NCBI GenBank assembly: GCA_027028725.1
Contig: JALVIB010000027.1
Location: forward strand, 1-12,968
DNA: 12,968 nt
Direction: 5' to 3'
Source: Candidatus Altimarinota bacterium
GTDB lineage: Bacteria > Patescibacteriota > Gracilibacteria > UBA4473
Position numbers and translations under genes: made by a program. Numbering within the stretch: position 1 is the first letter of the stretch; the number at the start of each line of letters is the position of its first letter. Of this stretch, positions 1 through 7,163 are shown piece by piece. Under the pieces are notes generated by a model. It saw only the letters and a program-made list of their open reading frames with translations. It had not been told where the DNA came from and did no database searches.

Positions 1-2
1 AT

Positions 3-242
3 CATATTCTTTATAATTGGGAATTTCTAGTAACAAAAAAAGCTCGAAAATCTGATTTCGTGGGGATAATTTATGAAAATTGGGATTCCTCTCACTTGGT
101 GGAACATCCATTAGATGAACTTTTGGAGGTTCCTTTTCGCGATTTTCGGGAGGAATGGAGGTCATCTTTTTGTTTATACATAAAAAACCAAAAAAAGTCA
201 AATTTTTCTAAAAGTCAAGACTCAAAAATCCCGCGAAATTAA
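3..242 (+). CDS. 3' end of an unrecognised protein, partial at the window edge
   Basis: The frame is open from base 3 to a TAA at 240-242, giving at least 79 residues, so this is probably the C-terminus of a gene that begins before the window. A GTG at 60 could be an internal start, but nothing supports it over an upstream start. The visible protein is charged and aromatic-rich (for example HPLDELLEVPF and DFREEW), with no membrane segment or motif I recognise. The final residues, SKIPRN, and the stop codon are supplied by a copy of the dispersed CCCGCGAA word, which may therefore have replaced the original tail. The gene converges on the lipoprotein gene at 313-666, with a GC-rich hairpin between them. 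The function is unknown. Confidence 0.45.
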   Translation, partial: HILYNWEFLVTKKARKSDFVGIIYENWDSSHLVEHPLDELLEVPFRDFREEWRSSFCLYIKNQKKSNFSKSQDSKIPRN

Positions 243-267
243 GCTTTTTAAAACAACCCCCCTCAGT

Positions 268-288
268 CCCCCCCGCCTTGCGGGGGGG
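268..288. repeat. Perfect GC-rich hairpin between convergent genes
   Basis: CCCCCCCGC (268-276) and GCGGGGGGG (280-288) form a perfect 9-bp stem with a CTT loop. It lies between the plus-strand gene ending at 242 and the minus-strand gene ending at 313, so it could act as a bidirectional terminator, although the T-runs beside it are poor. A similar CCGCCTTGCGGGG core recurs inside the gene at 8401-10518 (9691-9711), which suggests a dispersed repeat family rather than a dedicated terminator. Confidence 0.6.
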
Positions 289-312
289 AAGCCAAAAATC
301 CCGCGAAATTTT

Positions 313-666
313 TTACTCCTCCAGTGCCTCAGGATGATGTTGGCGAATTTTTTCTTCCAACATTTTAGCAGTTTGGGGATCAGTCATTTCAATTTTTTTC
401 AAAATAGAGCGAGTTGAGCCATTATTTAGATTTTGTAAATCAATAATTTCTTGTTTGAGTTTTTCTTGTGCTTCTTCTTTTGTGATTTTGCCAGCTTTAA
501 TCTGTTTTTCTAGTGATTTTATCTTGGTTTGAATGTATTCATCATGAAGAATTTTTTCTGCCGAAATTTTCGCGGGATTTTTCGGAGTAGACTGCGGTTT
601 TACAAAATTTCCCCAACTGCAAGCAGTTAAAAATATAGATAAAGTTAAAATTGCTAGTTTTTTCAT
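313..666 (-). CDS. Small predicted lipoprotein
   Basis: The product has 117 residues. The N-terminus (MKKLAILTLSIFLTAC) is a lipoprotein signal: a positively charged start, a hydrophobic core, and a lipobox LTAC with the modified Cys at residue 16. The mature part is charged and Lys/Glu/Gln-rich, including a stretch rich in EKQIKAGKITKEEAQEKLKQE that should be helical or coiled coil, probably an extracytoplasmic helical protein tethered to the membrane. No enzyme motif is visible. The ATG at 666 follows the upstream stop at 681 by 14 nt, and that gap consists almost entirely of one CCCGCGAA-word copy, with no Shine-Dalgarno sequence. Another copy sits at 569-576 and encodes NPAKI, and a third lies just past the stop. 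It is probably co-transcribed with the membrane protein upstream. Confidence 0.8.
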   Translation of the reverse strand: MKKLAILTLSIFLTACSWGNFVKPQSTPKNPAKISAEKILHDEYIQTKIKSLEKQIKAGKITKEEAQEKLKQEIIDLQNLNNGSTRSILKKIEMTDPQTAKMLEEKIRQHHPEALEE

Positions 667-680
667 TTTTTCGCGGGATT

Positions 681-1109
681 TTATCGTTTTTTTCCCAAAC
701 TAAATCGACGACGACGATCAAAAATTATCCAGAACGGAATTCCGACAATCAACATCGCTAATCCGTCAACCATATTTTCTTGTTTATCGCGTTTATAACG
801 AGCTTTTTCTTCCGCTTTTCGCTCTTCCATACATTTTTTTATTTCTTCTTCACTTCGTTCTTTTGGCTCAGTATCTGCTTCTTTCACGGGAAAAGGTTTA
901 ACTCTGTAATCAAAACGGCATTGGTCTTCTGTTACATAACTATATGAATAACTATCAAATTTGAAAACATACAGCTTCAAAACAGCGTTTAAAAGCATTG
1001 TTCCACCAATAGCGGTTAAAATAATTCCGGTAACCGCGCCACCGAAGTTAATTAAATCATAGAGCCAGCCGAGTTTTTTTTCTGTCATTTTTTTAAAATT
1101 AAAATTCAT
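681..1109 (-). CDS. Small two-helix membrane protein, hypothetical
   Basis: The product has 142 residues. One hydrophobic segment lies near residues 19-49 (INFGGAVTGIILTAIGGTML and onward) and another near 113-130 (GLAMLIVGIPFWIIF), followed by an Arg-rich end (DRRRRFSLGKKR) that should lie in the cytoplasm by the positive-inside rule. Between them is a highly charged loop with two Cys. I do not recognise the family. The ATG at 1109 was chosen because a TATAAT hexamer lies 13 nt upstream; an in-frame ATG at 1088 (MTEKK) is an alternative. The gene is followed after 14 nt by the lipoprotein gene, so the two probably form a transcription unit. A CCCGCGAA-word copy begins just past the stop codon. 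Confidence 0.75.
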   Translation of the reverse strand: MNFNFKKMTEKKLGWLYDLINFGGAVTGIILTAIGGTMLLNAVLKLYVFKFDSYSYSYVTEDQCRFDYRVKPFPVKEADTEPKERSEEEIKKCMEERKAEEKARYKRDKQENMVDGLAMLIVGIPFWIIFDRRRRFSLGKKR

Positions 1110-1122
1110 TTGAAGTTTAGAA

Positions 1123-1128
1123 ATTATA
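1123..1128 (-). promoter_or_regulatory. Candidate -10 box for the gene at 681-1109
   Basis: TATAAT on the minus strand lies 13 nt before the ATG at 1109, implying a leader of only about 6-8 nt. The -35 position is an A/T run with no good match, so this rests on the -10 box alone. Confidence 0.45.
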
Positions 1129-1151
1129 GACTAATGGGTCAACAGAAAAAT

Positions 1152-1281
1152 TTCGCGGGATTTTTGACAGAAGAAAGAAAGAATTTTAGAGGTCTGAAGA
1201 AAATATTTATTAACTATCAATTGTCTATGACTTTCTTCTGACCTCTTACCTTCTCAATTCTTCCGTAAAAAATCCCGCGAA
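1152..1281. repeat. Long imperfect inverted repeat ended by inverted CCCGCGAA words
   Basis: The inner arms 1188-1202 and 1232-1246 (AGAGGTCTGAAGAAA against TTTCTTCTGACCTCT, one mismatch) enclose an AT-rich loop. Outside them lie a TTCGCGGG word at 1152-1159 and its inverse CCCGCGAA at 1274-1281, so the whole 130 bp is one nested inverted repeat. It lies between the DUF389 gene and the membrane protein gene and could also end transcription of the former. Confidence 0.6.
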
Positions 1282-1284
1282 ATT

Positions 1285-2961
1285 TTATTCTTCCGCTTCT
1301 TCCGCGTCATCCGTTTTTGCCTGATAATACGGAAATACTTTGTAGTTAATTTCTTTTTCTGTGAAGGATAAGCTGTTTTTGAATTCCTCCAAAAATCCCG
1401 CGAAATTTTCTAAAAATTCATCCAGCTTTTCAGCGGGAATAAAAATATCAACATTTGCCTGTAATTTATCTTTTTCCGTATCAATTTGAACTTCTAAATC
1501 CCGAAAATATCCATCAGAAATTTTTTCTTGTAAGAATTGCTCAATTTTCGCCGTATATTGTGCTTTTTGCTCATCCGCTTCGCTGGTTTCCGGGGAAATT
1601 TTCGCGGGATTTTTGTTCTCCGCCAGTTGCACCCAAAGCTGTTTCAATTTCAGCTGCGGGAAGCGTTTAGCCAAATATCGTTCCAAAACTTCTTTATCTT
1701 CCGGTTCCAAAATATTTCCTGCATCAATAGTGTAAAGGGATTTCACCGACCAAGTGTTTTCCGAATCAGGCAGTTGCACAACTTCCGTTCGCACCAAAAT
1801 TCCGTCACGGACATTCGTGTTAAAAATATCTTTCACGGCTTCGCTAATCTGCTTATTGAGCGGAGATTTCTGATTTCGCGAAATAATCGAAGCTGTTCGC
1901 AAAATATCTAAATTTAACTGCACATCTTTCCCTAATTTTTGCGATAACTCCGAAGTTGTTTCATCCAAAATTTCCGCGAAAAAATTGATGTTTTCCGGTA
2001 ACTTAATTTCTCCAGAAAGCTGAATTTTTTCACCAGTCGCCGAACCATGCAGTTCGATATGGTTGAGTTCCGCATCAGGGATTTTTTTCGCCAAGATTTC
2101 TGAAATAATTTGTTTACTTTCCGATTCAAGCTCAATTTTTCGCGAGATTTTGGTCAATCCGGAAACGAGGGGAATCGATAAAATTAAAATTACTAAAACC
2201 AGAATTCCTATTTCTTTGGCGGTTTTATCAGAATCTTCTTTATGCGGACGAAATCCGTAAAAAATAAAGACCACCGCTCCCACAAATAAAATCGCGACAA
2301 TATTGGTAATGAAAAGCACAAAAGCGCCCCAAGCGTTGATGAAACTGCCCAGTGCCAACTCAATCCCGACTACGGCGAGCGGAGGCATTAACGAAGCTGC
2401 CATCGCTACTCCCGCAACCGAGCCGAGCAACTTTTTATACGACAAAGACAAAAGGGCAATAATTGCTGAAGAAATCGCGATAAATAAGTCAAAAATGTTT
2501 GGCGAGGTGCGCGCCAAAATTTCGCGGGTTTCTAGGTGAACCGGCAGGAAAATTACAACTAAATACGCCATAAAAATTGATAAAACTGATGACAAAACCA
2601 GCATTTTTATCCCGCGAAAAATTAGTCGCGAACGACCTTCGGAAATTCCGTAGGCAATTCCCTGAATCGGCTGGAGCAGGGGAGCAATTAGCATCGCTCC
2701 GATGATAACCGCCACGGAATTTTGCAGTAAACCAAAAGTCGCAATCAAACTAGACAAAATGATTTGAATCCAATAGAGGCGACTATTTTTTATTCCCTCC
2801 TGAACGGTAATGGCGATGTCTTGTTTTTGTTCCGGCGTTTGGTCGAGAATGGAAATTTTATCAAAGAAACTCATTAGCTTAGTCTGCCAGTGTTCCTTAA
2901 TTATTTTTTTCTCCTCTTCTTTTTTTTCCAATTCAGCCGATTTTTGTAGTTCGTTTTCCAT
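1285..2961 (-). CDS. DUF389 family integral membrane protein
   Basis: The product has 558 residues. After a charged helical N-terminus (1-60) comes a hydrophobic domain of about six helices between residues 62 and 236, with the DUF389 signature around 85-110 (GAMLIAPLLQPIQGIAYG) and a second Gly/Pro-rich stretch at 180-200 (SVAGVAMAASLMPPLAV). One more helix lies near 251-268. The remaining 290 residues are hydrophilic and seem to hold two related BON-like alpha/beta modules (about 280-350 and 470-545), an inference from pattern only. The substrate and role of DUF389 proteins are not established to my knowledge. The ATG at 2961 has no Shine-Dalgarno sequence, but TAAAAT lies 7 nt upstream. 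The reading frame carries four exact CCCGCGAA-word copies, encoding NFAGF, NPAKI, TREIL and FRGIK. Confidence 0.85.
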   Translation of the reverse strand: MENELQKSAELEKKEEEKKIIKEHWQTKLMSFFDKISILDQTPEQKQDIAITVQEGIKNSRLYWIQIILSSLIATFGLLQNSVAVIIGAMLIAPLLQPIQGIAYGISEGRSRLIFRGIKMLVLSSVLSIFMAYLVVIFLPVHLETREILARTSPNIFDLFIAISSAIIALLSLSYKKLLGSVAGVAMAASLMPPLAVVGIELALGSFINAWGAFVLFITNIVAILFVGAVVFIFYGFRPHKEDSDKTAKEIGILVLVILILSIPLVSGLTKISRKIELESESKQIISEILAKKIPDAELNHIELHGSATGEKIQLSGEIKLPENINFFAEILDETTSELSQKLGKDVQLNLDILRTASIISRNQKSPLNKQISEAVKDIFNTNVRDGILVRTEVVQLPDSENTWSVKSLYTIDAGNILEPEDKEVLERYLAKRFPQLKLKQLWVQLAENKNPAKISPETSEADEQKAQYTAKIEQFLQEKISDGYFRDLEVQIDTEKDKLQANVDIFIPAEKLDEFLENFAGFLEEFKNSLSFTEKEINYKVFPYYQAKTDDAEEAEE

Positions 2962-2968
2962 CTTGTTT

Positions 2969-2974
2969 ATTTTA
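2969..2974 (-). promoter_or_regulatory. Candidate -10 box giving a leaderless DUF389 transcript
   Basis: TAAAAT on the minus strand ends 7 nt before the ATG at 2961, so transcription would begin at or next to the start codon. The -35 region (about 2991-2998) is only T-rich. The absence of a Shine-Dalgarno sequence fits a leaderless message. Confidence 0.4.
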
Positions 2975-3015
2975 GAGGAAAGTTGTGAAAATTAAAAATT
3001 TCGCGGGATTTTTGT

Positions 3016-3122
3016 CGTCATTGCGAGCGTAGCGTGGCAATCTACTTCTTTATTTAAAATCTACCTTTGCCAAGGGAGAACATAGGAAATAGATTGCTTC
3101 GTCGTTCCTCCTCGCAATGACG
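3016..3122. repeat. Dispersed palindromic repeat of the GTCATTGCGAG type
   Basis: CGTCATTGCGAG (3016-3027) and CTCGCAATGACG (3111-3122) are perfect 12-bp inverted arms, with an imperfect inner pairing (GGCAATCT against AGATTGC). From memory, this arrangement is a short non-coding repeat seen in many unrelated bacterial genomes. It is bracketed by CCCGCGAA words in inverted orientation (3000-3007 and 3136-3143) and lies between secA and the DUF389 gene, where it may also end secA transcription. Confidence 0.75.
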
Positions 3123-3144
3123 AGGTGGTAAAAATCCCGCGAAT

Positions 3145-5787
3145 TTACAAATCTTTACCGTGGCATTTTTTGAATTTTTTGCCACTTCCGCAAGGACACG
3201 GGTCGTTGCGTTTTACATTTTCGTATTTTTTTCCTAATTTTTCCGCGACAATGGAGCTTCCCGGGGAATCGGATAAGAAATGTTTTTCGCGAGAATCGGC
3301 TGAGCTTCCGCCTCGTAAGTTCCCTTCAATCTGATCAGCGTTAGTTTCCGCGTCAGAGTAATCAGTTGTTTCCATTTCAAAATTTCGCGAGATTTGCACC
3401 AAGAATAAATTAGTAATTGCCGTTCGGCGAATATTGAATAACAAATCTTTAAACATTAGAAACGCTTCGCGTTTGTATTCCATCACCGGATCTTTTTGCG
3501 CATAACCGGATAACGAAACGCGGTCGCGTAGGTTGGTCATATCGTTGATATGATTGAGCCAAAGCTCATCAATGGATTTCAGCAAAATGTAGCGTAAAAT
3601 TTGGTTTTCTTCTTCTGGTGGGAATTCTTTTTTCTTTTGTTCCCATTTTTCGCGTAACAAATTTTTCAAAAATTCCTTAATGTCTTCCTTATTTCCCAAT
3701 TCTTTAATTTTTTCTTCCAAACTATCAATTTCCGTATCTGCCCATAATCCCGCGAAAATTTCGGCAATTTCGCGAACATTTGTCTGAACATCAATACGAT
3801 TAGTCAAAATATGATTATCAACAATTGTCTCAACAAATCCCGCGAAAATTTCTTCTAAATCTTCGTGAATATCTGCCGATTTCAACAACCTACGGCGTAA
3901 AGAATAAATTTTTTCGCGGTGAACATTCATCACATCATCGTATTGCACCACATGTTTTCGCGCATCAAAATGGAACGCCTCAATTTTTTTCTGGGCGTTG
4001 CGCACGGAATTAGAAATCATTTTATTCTGAATTGCTTCGTCTTCAGGAATCCCCAAAGTTTCCATCATTCGCGACATTTTTTCTCCACCGAAACGGCGCA
4101 TCAAATCGTCCGTCATCGAAACATAAAACTGCGTAAATCCAGGATCACCTTGTCGTCCAGCACGACCTCGCAACTGGTTATCAATTCGGCGAGATTCGTG
4201 TCGTTCCGTTCCCAAAATCGCCAGTCCGCCAAGTTCGCGAACGCCTTCCCCTAGTTTAATATCCGTTCCTCGCCCCGCCATATTTGTGGCAATCGTTACC
4301 GCACCTTTTTGTCCGGCATTTTGGACAATTTCCGCTTCGCGAGCGTGTTGTTTGGCATTCAAAACATTGTGCGGAATTCCCGCGAATTTTAGCGCCTCAC
4401 TCAGCGCTTCGGATTTCTCAATTGATACCGTTCCAATCAAAACTGGCTGACCTTTTTCGTGTAATTTTTTCACTTCTCGAGCGATAGCGGTAAATTTTCC
4501 GCGCTCGTTTTTGAAAATTTTATCTGGGAAATCTTGACGCGCGATTGGTTTATTTGTCGGAATTACGATCGTATCAAGCGAATAAATTTTCGCGAATTCT
4601 TCCGCCTCAGTTTCCGCGGTTCCGGTCATTCCCGCGAGTTTTTTGTAAAGTCGGAAATAGTTCTGAAAAGTAATGGTCGCCAAAGTTTTGCTTTCGCGCT
4701 GAATTTCCACATTTTCTTTCGCTTCCAACGCCTGATGCAGTCCGTCAGAATAACGCCGTCCCGGCATAATTCGTCCCGTGAACTCATCGACAATCAAAAC
4801 TTCACCATCTTTGACCACATAATCGCGATCTTTTTCAAAAATAATCTGTGCTTTTAGGGCATTTTCAATATGGTGAACTTCGTCAAATCCCGCATCGGTA
4901 TAGATATTGTCCACACCTAAAAATTTTTCCATTTTGGCAATTCCTTCGGGTGTCAGCGTGACCGCTTTCATTTTCAAATCAACATTGTAGTCAATATTTT
5001 CTACCAAATTCGGTACAAAGCGCGCGTATTTCAGATACTTTTCTGTCGATTCTTCCGCCGGCGCGGAAATAATCAGCGGTGTTCGCGCTTCGTCAATCAA
5101 AATCGAATCAACCTCATCGACAATGGCATAATTCAATTCGCGTTGCACCATATCCTCTTCGCGTTGCACCATATTGTCGCGCAAATAATCAAACCCAAAC
5201 TCATTGTTTGTTCCATAAGTAATATCCGCGAGATAAGCATCTTTGCGATCTTGTCCTTCGATTCCGTGGACAACCACACCGGTCGTCAAACCACAAAAAT
5301 CATACAAAGGTTTCATCCATTCGGCGTCTCGTTTCGCCAGATAATCATTAACTGTCACAACATGCACGCCTTTTCCCGTCAGTCCATTCAAAATCACCGG
5401 CAAAGTACAAACCAAAGTTTTCCCTTCACCGGTTTTCATTTCCGCGATTTTTCCTTGATGTAGGACGATTCCACCGATTAACTGCACATCGTAATGCACC
5501 ATATTCCATTCTTGCTCATTGCCGGAAACTTCAAACTTTTTCCCGACTAATCGACTGGCGGCGTTGCGAATTCCCGCGAAAATTTCAATCATTTTGTCAT
5601 CAACTTTTTCCGGATTTTCGGTCAGTTCGGCTTTCCAGTCGGCGAATTGTTTTTGTAAATCTTCATTAGAAAATCCCGCGAATTTTTCTTCCGCTTTATG
5701 AATTTTGGGAATGATTTTTTCTAATTTTTTAATTTCGCGGGAATTATAACTCCCGAATACTTTCTCAAAGGCTTTTTGGATATCCAT
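3145..5787 (-). CDS. secA: Preprotein translocase ATPase SecA
   Basis: SecA is the ATPase that drives unfolded secretory proteins through SecYEG. The 880-residue product is full length. Visible landmarks are Walker A MKTGEGKT (117-124), YGTNNEFGFDYLRD (191-204), Walker B DEVDSILIDEARTP (224-237), MAGRGTDIKLG, the motif VI region RGRAGRQGDPG, and a C-terminal zinc-binding SEC-C tail with C864, C866, C875 and H876. I chose the ATG at 5787 because the protein then begins as SecA usually does (MDIQKAFEKVFGSYNSREIKK); a TTG at 5844 would add 19 residues that look unlike SecA and are translated from the 57-bp repeat. No Shine-Dalgarno sequence is visible. Six exact CCCGCGAA-word copies lie in the frame, five read as Phe-Ala-Gly and one as Ser-Arg-Glu, at places where they do not change the family's length. 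Confidence 0.97.
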   Translation of the reverse strand: MDIQKAFEKVFGSYNSREIKKLEKIIPKIHKAEEKFAGFSNEDLQKQFADWKAELTENPEKVDDKMIEIFAGIRNAASRLVGKKFEVSGNEQEWNMVHYDVQLIGGIVLHQGKIAEMKTGEGKTLVCTLPVILNGLTGKGVHVVTVNDYLAKRDAEWMKPLYDFCGLTTGVVVHGIEGQDRKDAYLADITYGTNNEFGFDYLRDNMVQREEDMVQRELNYAIVDEVDSILIDEARTPLIISAPAEESTEKYLKYARFVPNLVENIDYNVDLKMKAVTLTPEGIAKMEKFLGVDNIYTDAGFDEVHHIENALKAQIIFEKDRDYVVKDGEVLIVDEFTGRIMPGRRYSDGLHQALEAKENVEIQRESKTLATITFQNYFRLYKKLAGMTGTAETEAEEFAKIYSLDTIVIPTNKPIARQDFPDKIFKNERGKFTAIAREVKKLHEKGQPVLIGTVSIEKSEALSEALKFAGIPHNVLNAKQHAREAEIVQNAGQKGAVTIATNMAGRGTDIKLGEGVRELGGLAILGTERHESRRIDNQLRGRAGRQGDPGFTQFYVSMTDDLMRRFGGEKMSRMMETLGIPEDEAIQNKMISNSVRNAQKKIEAFHFDARKHVVQYDDVMNVHREKIYSLRRRLLKSADIHEDLEEIFAGFVETIVDNHILTNRIDVQTNVREIAEIFAGLWADTEIDSLEEKIKELGNKEDIKEFLKNLLREKWEQKKKEFPPEEENQILRYILLKSIDELWLNHINDMTNLRDRVSLSGYAQKDPVMEYKREAFLMFKDLLFNIRRTAITNLFLVQISRNFEMETTDYSDAETNADQIEGNLRGGSSADSREKHFLSDSPGSSIVAEKLGKKYENVKRNDPCPCGSGKKFKKCHGKDL

Positions 5788-5803
5788 CTGGCGTGTGTTT
5801 TCT

Positions 5804-5860
5804 AAATTTCGCGGGAATTGTAGTCGTTTTGAGAAAATACTCAAAATTTCGCGGGAAAAA
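5804..5860. repeat. 57-bp direct repeat, copy A, in the secA upstream region
   Basis: This copy matches 6945-7001 in the same orientation at 56 of 57 positions (mismatch at 5825, C against T). It consists of a TTCGCGGG word (5808-5815), a 7-bp inverted repeat TTTTGAG/CTCAAAA, and a second TTCGCGGG word (5848-5855). On the minus strand it contains TTGAGT, a 16-bp spacer and TACAAT, a plausible secA promoter about 30 nt before the start codon. Confidence 0.85.
5817..5844 (-). promoter_or_regulatory. Candidate secA promoter inside the direct repeat
   Basis: On the minus strand, TTGAGT (-35) and TACAAT (-10, 5817-5822) are separated by 16 bp, and the -10 box lies about 30 nt upstream of the ATG at 5787. 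The inverted repeat TTTTGAG/CTCAAAA overlaps the -35 box and could be an operator. Each hexamer has mismatches to consensus, so this is tentative. Confidence 0.35.
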
Positions 5861-5924
5861 GTTTGAGAATTAAAAGTTAATAGTAACTATTCTGCACTTG
5901 CCGTGTCGGGATTACCACAAAAAA

Positions 5925-5986
5925 CTCCCCCTCTATCCCCCTCATTGAGGGGGAAGAAATACGAAGAATGAGTATTTCAGGGGGAG
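5925..5986. repeat. CCCCCT-type repeat folding as a three-way junction
   Basis: An outer stem CTCCCCCT (5925-5932) with AGGGGGAG (5979-5986) encloses two hairpins: CCCCCTC/GAGGGGG (5937-5943 with 5947-5953) and GAAATAC/GTATTTC (5956-5962 with 5972-5978). All three stems are perfect. It belongs with the C-run/G-run repeats at 268-288 and 6763-6796. It lies in the 440-bp gap between secA and the orphan gene and contains no open frame of note. Confidence 0.65.
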
Positions 5987-6014
5987 CTGAAAAATCCCGC
6001 GAAATTTTGACTTT

Positions 6015-6122
6015 GTCATTTCGACTGGAAGTTAAAATTTGAGTTAGAAGAGAATGGAGAAATCTTTTATTGAGATCTCTCCACTACTTTGCTTTTTGCC
6101 TTAATTTATCGGTCGAGATGAC
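6015..6122. repeat. Dispersed palindromic repeat of the GTCATTTCGACTGG type
   Basis: The outer arms GTCATTTCGACTGG (6015-6028) and CGGTCGAGATGAC (6110-6122) pair with few mismatches, and the inner arms GGAGAAATCT (6056-6065) and AGATCTCTCC (6073-6082) pair with one. From memory, this is another short repeat found across unrelated phyla. It is bracketed by CCCGCGAA words in inverted orientation (5996-6003 and 6131-6138), in the same way as the repeat at 3016-3122. Confidence 0.7.
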
Positions 6123-6172
6123 AATATTTTTTCGCGGGATTTACTAAAACAAAATAATCTGTAAAAAAGTCT

Positions 6173-6199
6173 TGACAATTCAACTTGTATATGTATTTT
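6173..6199 (+). promoter_or_regulatory. Candidate promoter of the orphan gene at 6228
   Basis: A perfect -35 hexamer TTGACA (6173-6178) is followed by TG and TATTTT (6194-6199) after 15 bp. The spacer is short and the -10 box weak, but this is the only TTGACA near the gene and it points at it. The expected leader would be about 22 nt. Confidence 0.5.
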
Positions 6200-6227
6200 T
6201 TTGTTGTATTTCTTAATAATTTAGAAG

Positions 6228-6707
6228 ATGGAAGGCTACAAATCAAAAGAAATTGATCCTAAAAATATTGATTGGATGAAATCAGTGGATGAGTTTTTCA
6301 AAGTTATTGATTATTTTAATGATTTTTATAATGGCAAAATTAATCACCTAGATCTAGATTTGTTGAATGGTCTATATAGTAATGAAATATATAAATTAAT
6401 TGAAGATGAATTATCTAAAACGAACAATAAAGAAGAGAAAGAACTTTTTTATAAATTTATAGAAGGAGTCAAAACTCATATGGAAGACATTTTAACTAGT
6501 TTGCATAAGGAAAAAATTAATGATGTTATGTTGTTCAAAAACCAATTAAGCGACAATATTGTTAATATATTAGAAGGGGTAGCAAAGAAAGAAAACTTAG
6601 GAAAGATAGAAGTTGATTCACTATCAAAAACACTAGATATGTGGCTTTTGCTTGAACAATTTAGGGCAATTGTCTTTAAACTTAAGTCGAAACATAAAAG
6701 TAAATAA
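6228..6707 (+). CDS. Orphan helical protein of unknown function
   Basis: The product has 159 residues, is rich in Lys, Asp, Glu, Leu and Ile, and appears all-helical, with no signal peptide, membrane segment, Cys or known motif. I do not recognise it. The ATG at 6228 follows a weak purine stretch (AGAAG) and a TTGACA promoter. It is the only plus-strand gene between the partial one at 3-242 and the one at 11113, it is very AT-rich, and it contains no CCCGCGAA word although the flanking 300 bp on each side do. A degenerate copy (CCCGCTAA, 6716-6723) follows 8 nt after the stop. Direct 57-bp repeats lie on both sides (5804-5860, 6945-7001). Together these suggest a cassette with its own history. 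A small cytoplasmic accessory or regulatory protein is possible, but this is not shown. Confidence 0.7.
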   Translation: MEGYKSKEIDPKNIDWMKSVDEFFKVIDYFNDFYNGKINHLDLDLLNGLYSNEIYKLIEDELSKTNNKEEKELFYKFIEGVKTHMEDILTSLHKEKINDVMLFKNQLSDNIVNILEGVAKKENLGKIEVDSLSKTLDMWLLLEQFRAIVFKLKSKHKSK

Positions 6708-6762
6708 ACTTAAAATCCCGCTAAATTTTTGTTCGGGATCCCTTTTAGTCCATTGAAAAGAA

Positions 6763-6796
6763 ATCCCCCTAAATCCCCCTTTATCAAGGGGGACTT
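6763..6796. repeat. CCCCCT-type dispersed repeat, with a degenerate copy at 6888-6943
   Basis: Two runs of AATCCCCCT are followed by TTATCAAGGGGGACTTT, so that CCCCCTTT pairs with AAGGGGG. A second, altered version at 6888-6943 has AATCCTCCTTT and TTTATCAAGGGGGGCTTT separated by about 20 extra bases. This 456-bp gap (6708-7163) also holds an ATCCCGCC/GGCGGGAT inverted repeat at 6831-6865, the second 57-bp repeat, and an AT-rich stretch (7002-7163) in which I see nothing. Confidence 0.6.
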
Positions 6797-6830
6797 TAAA
6801 AAATCCCGCGAAAAATTTATGCCCCTCTAC

Positions 6831-6865
6831 ATCCCGCCCAAGTTTTTGTCTGACGATGGCGGGAT
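6831..6865. repeat. Inverted repeat ATCCCGCC/GGCGGGAT
   Basis: Perfect 8-bp arms (6831-6838 and 6858-6865) enclose a 19-nt loop. It resembles another common dispersed hairpin family and lies within the repeat-dense gap downstream of the orphan gene. Confidence 0.5.
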
Positions 6866-6944
6866 CTTCGAATCATTTATAAACTAAATCCTCCTTTAAT
6901 TTTCGCCTTATACTTTGTACCTCTTTATCAAGGGGGGCTTTAGA

Positions 6945-7001
6945 AAATTTCGCGGGAATTGTAGTTGTTTTGAGAAAATACTCAAAATTTCGCGGGAAAA
7001 A
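6945..7001. repeat. 57-bp direct repeat, copy B
   Basis: This is the same unit as 5804-5860, 1141 bp further on, with a single mismatch at 6966. Unlike copy A it does not stand in front of a gene on the minus strand; downstream of it there is only repeat-rich non-coding DNA and the antisense of the orphan gene. It may be a duplicated piece of the secA promoter region or one end of a mobile segment. Confidence 0.85.
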
Positions 7002-7163
7002 TATTAAGACTTTAGGGTAGATGGTTAATTTATCTAATTGTTTGTTTCTTGTGGAACGTTATTGAATTTAAACGAAATATCATAGGTGTTTGTAATTTAT
7101 TTTCATAAAAAAGCATAAAAAGAAGAGAGTTTTATAAAATAGAGATATGTTTATATTGTAATT

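Noticed and set aside
1455..1911. Plus-strand open frames opposite the DUF389 gene
   Set aside because: They are shadows of a well-supported minus-strand gene, with no motif or start signal of their own.
5137..5174. A 17-nt sequence repeated with a 21-nt period in secA (MVQREED then MVQREL)
   Set aside because: Other SecA proteins have the same length here (DNMVxxxEDMVQRxLNYA), so it is not a duplication that adds residues; at most a local convergence.
3825..5463. Plus-strand open frames opposite secA
   Set aside because: SecA is unmistakable in the other strand; these frames show no family features.
5788..5844. SecA start at the TTG at 5844
   Set aside because: The extra 19 residues are unlike SecA N-termini and come from the 57-bp direct repeat; the ATG at 5787 fits the family.
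230..6138. The recurring CCCGCGAA word as a CRISPR array or tandem repeat
   Set aside because: The spacing is irregular (40 bp to over 1 kb), both orientations are mixed, and many copies are inside conserved genes such as secA.
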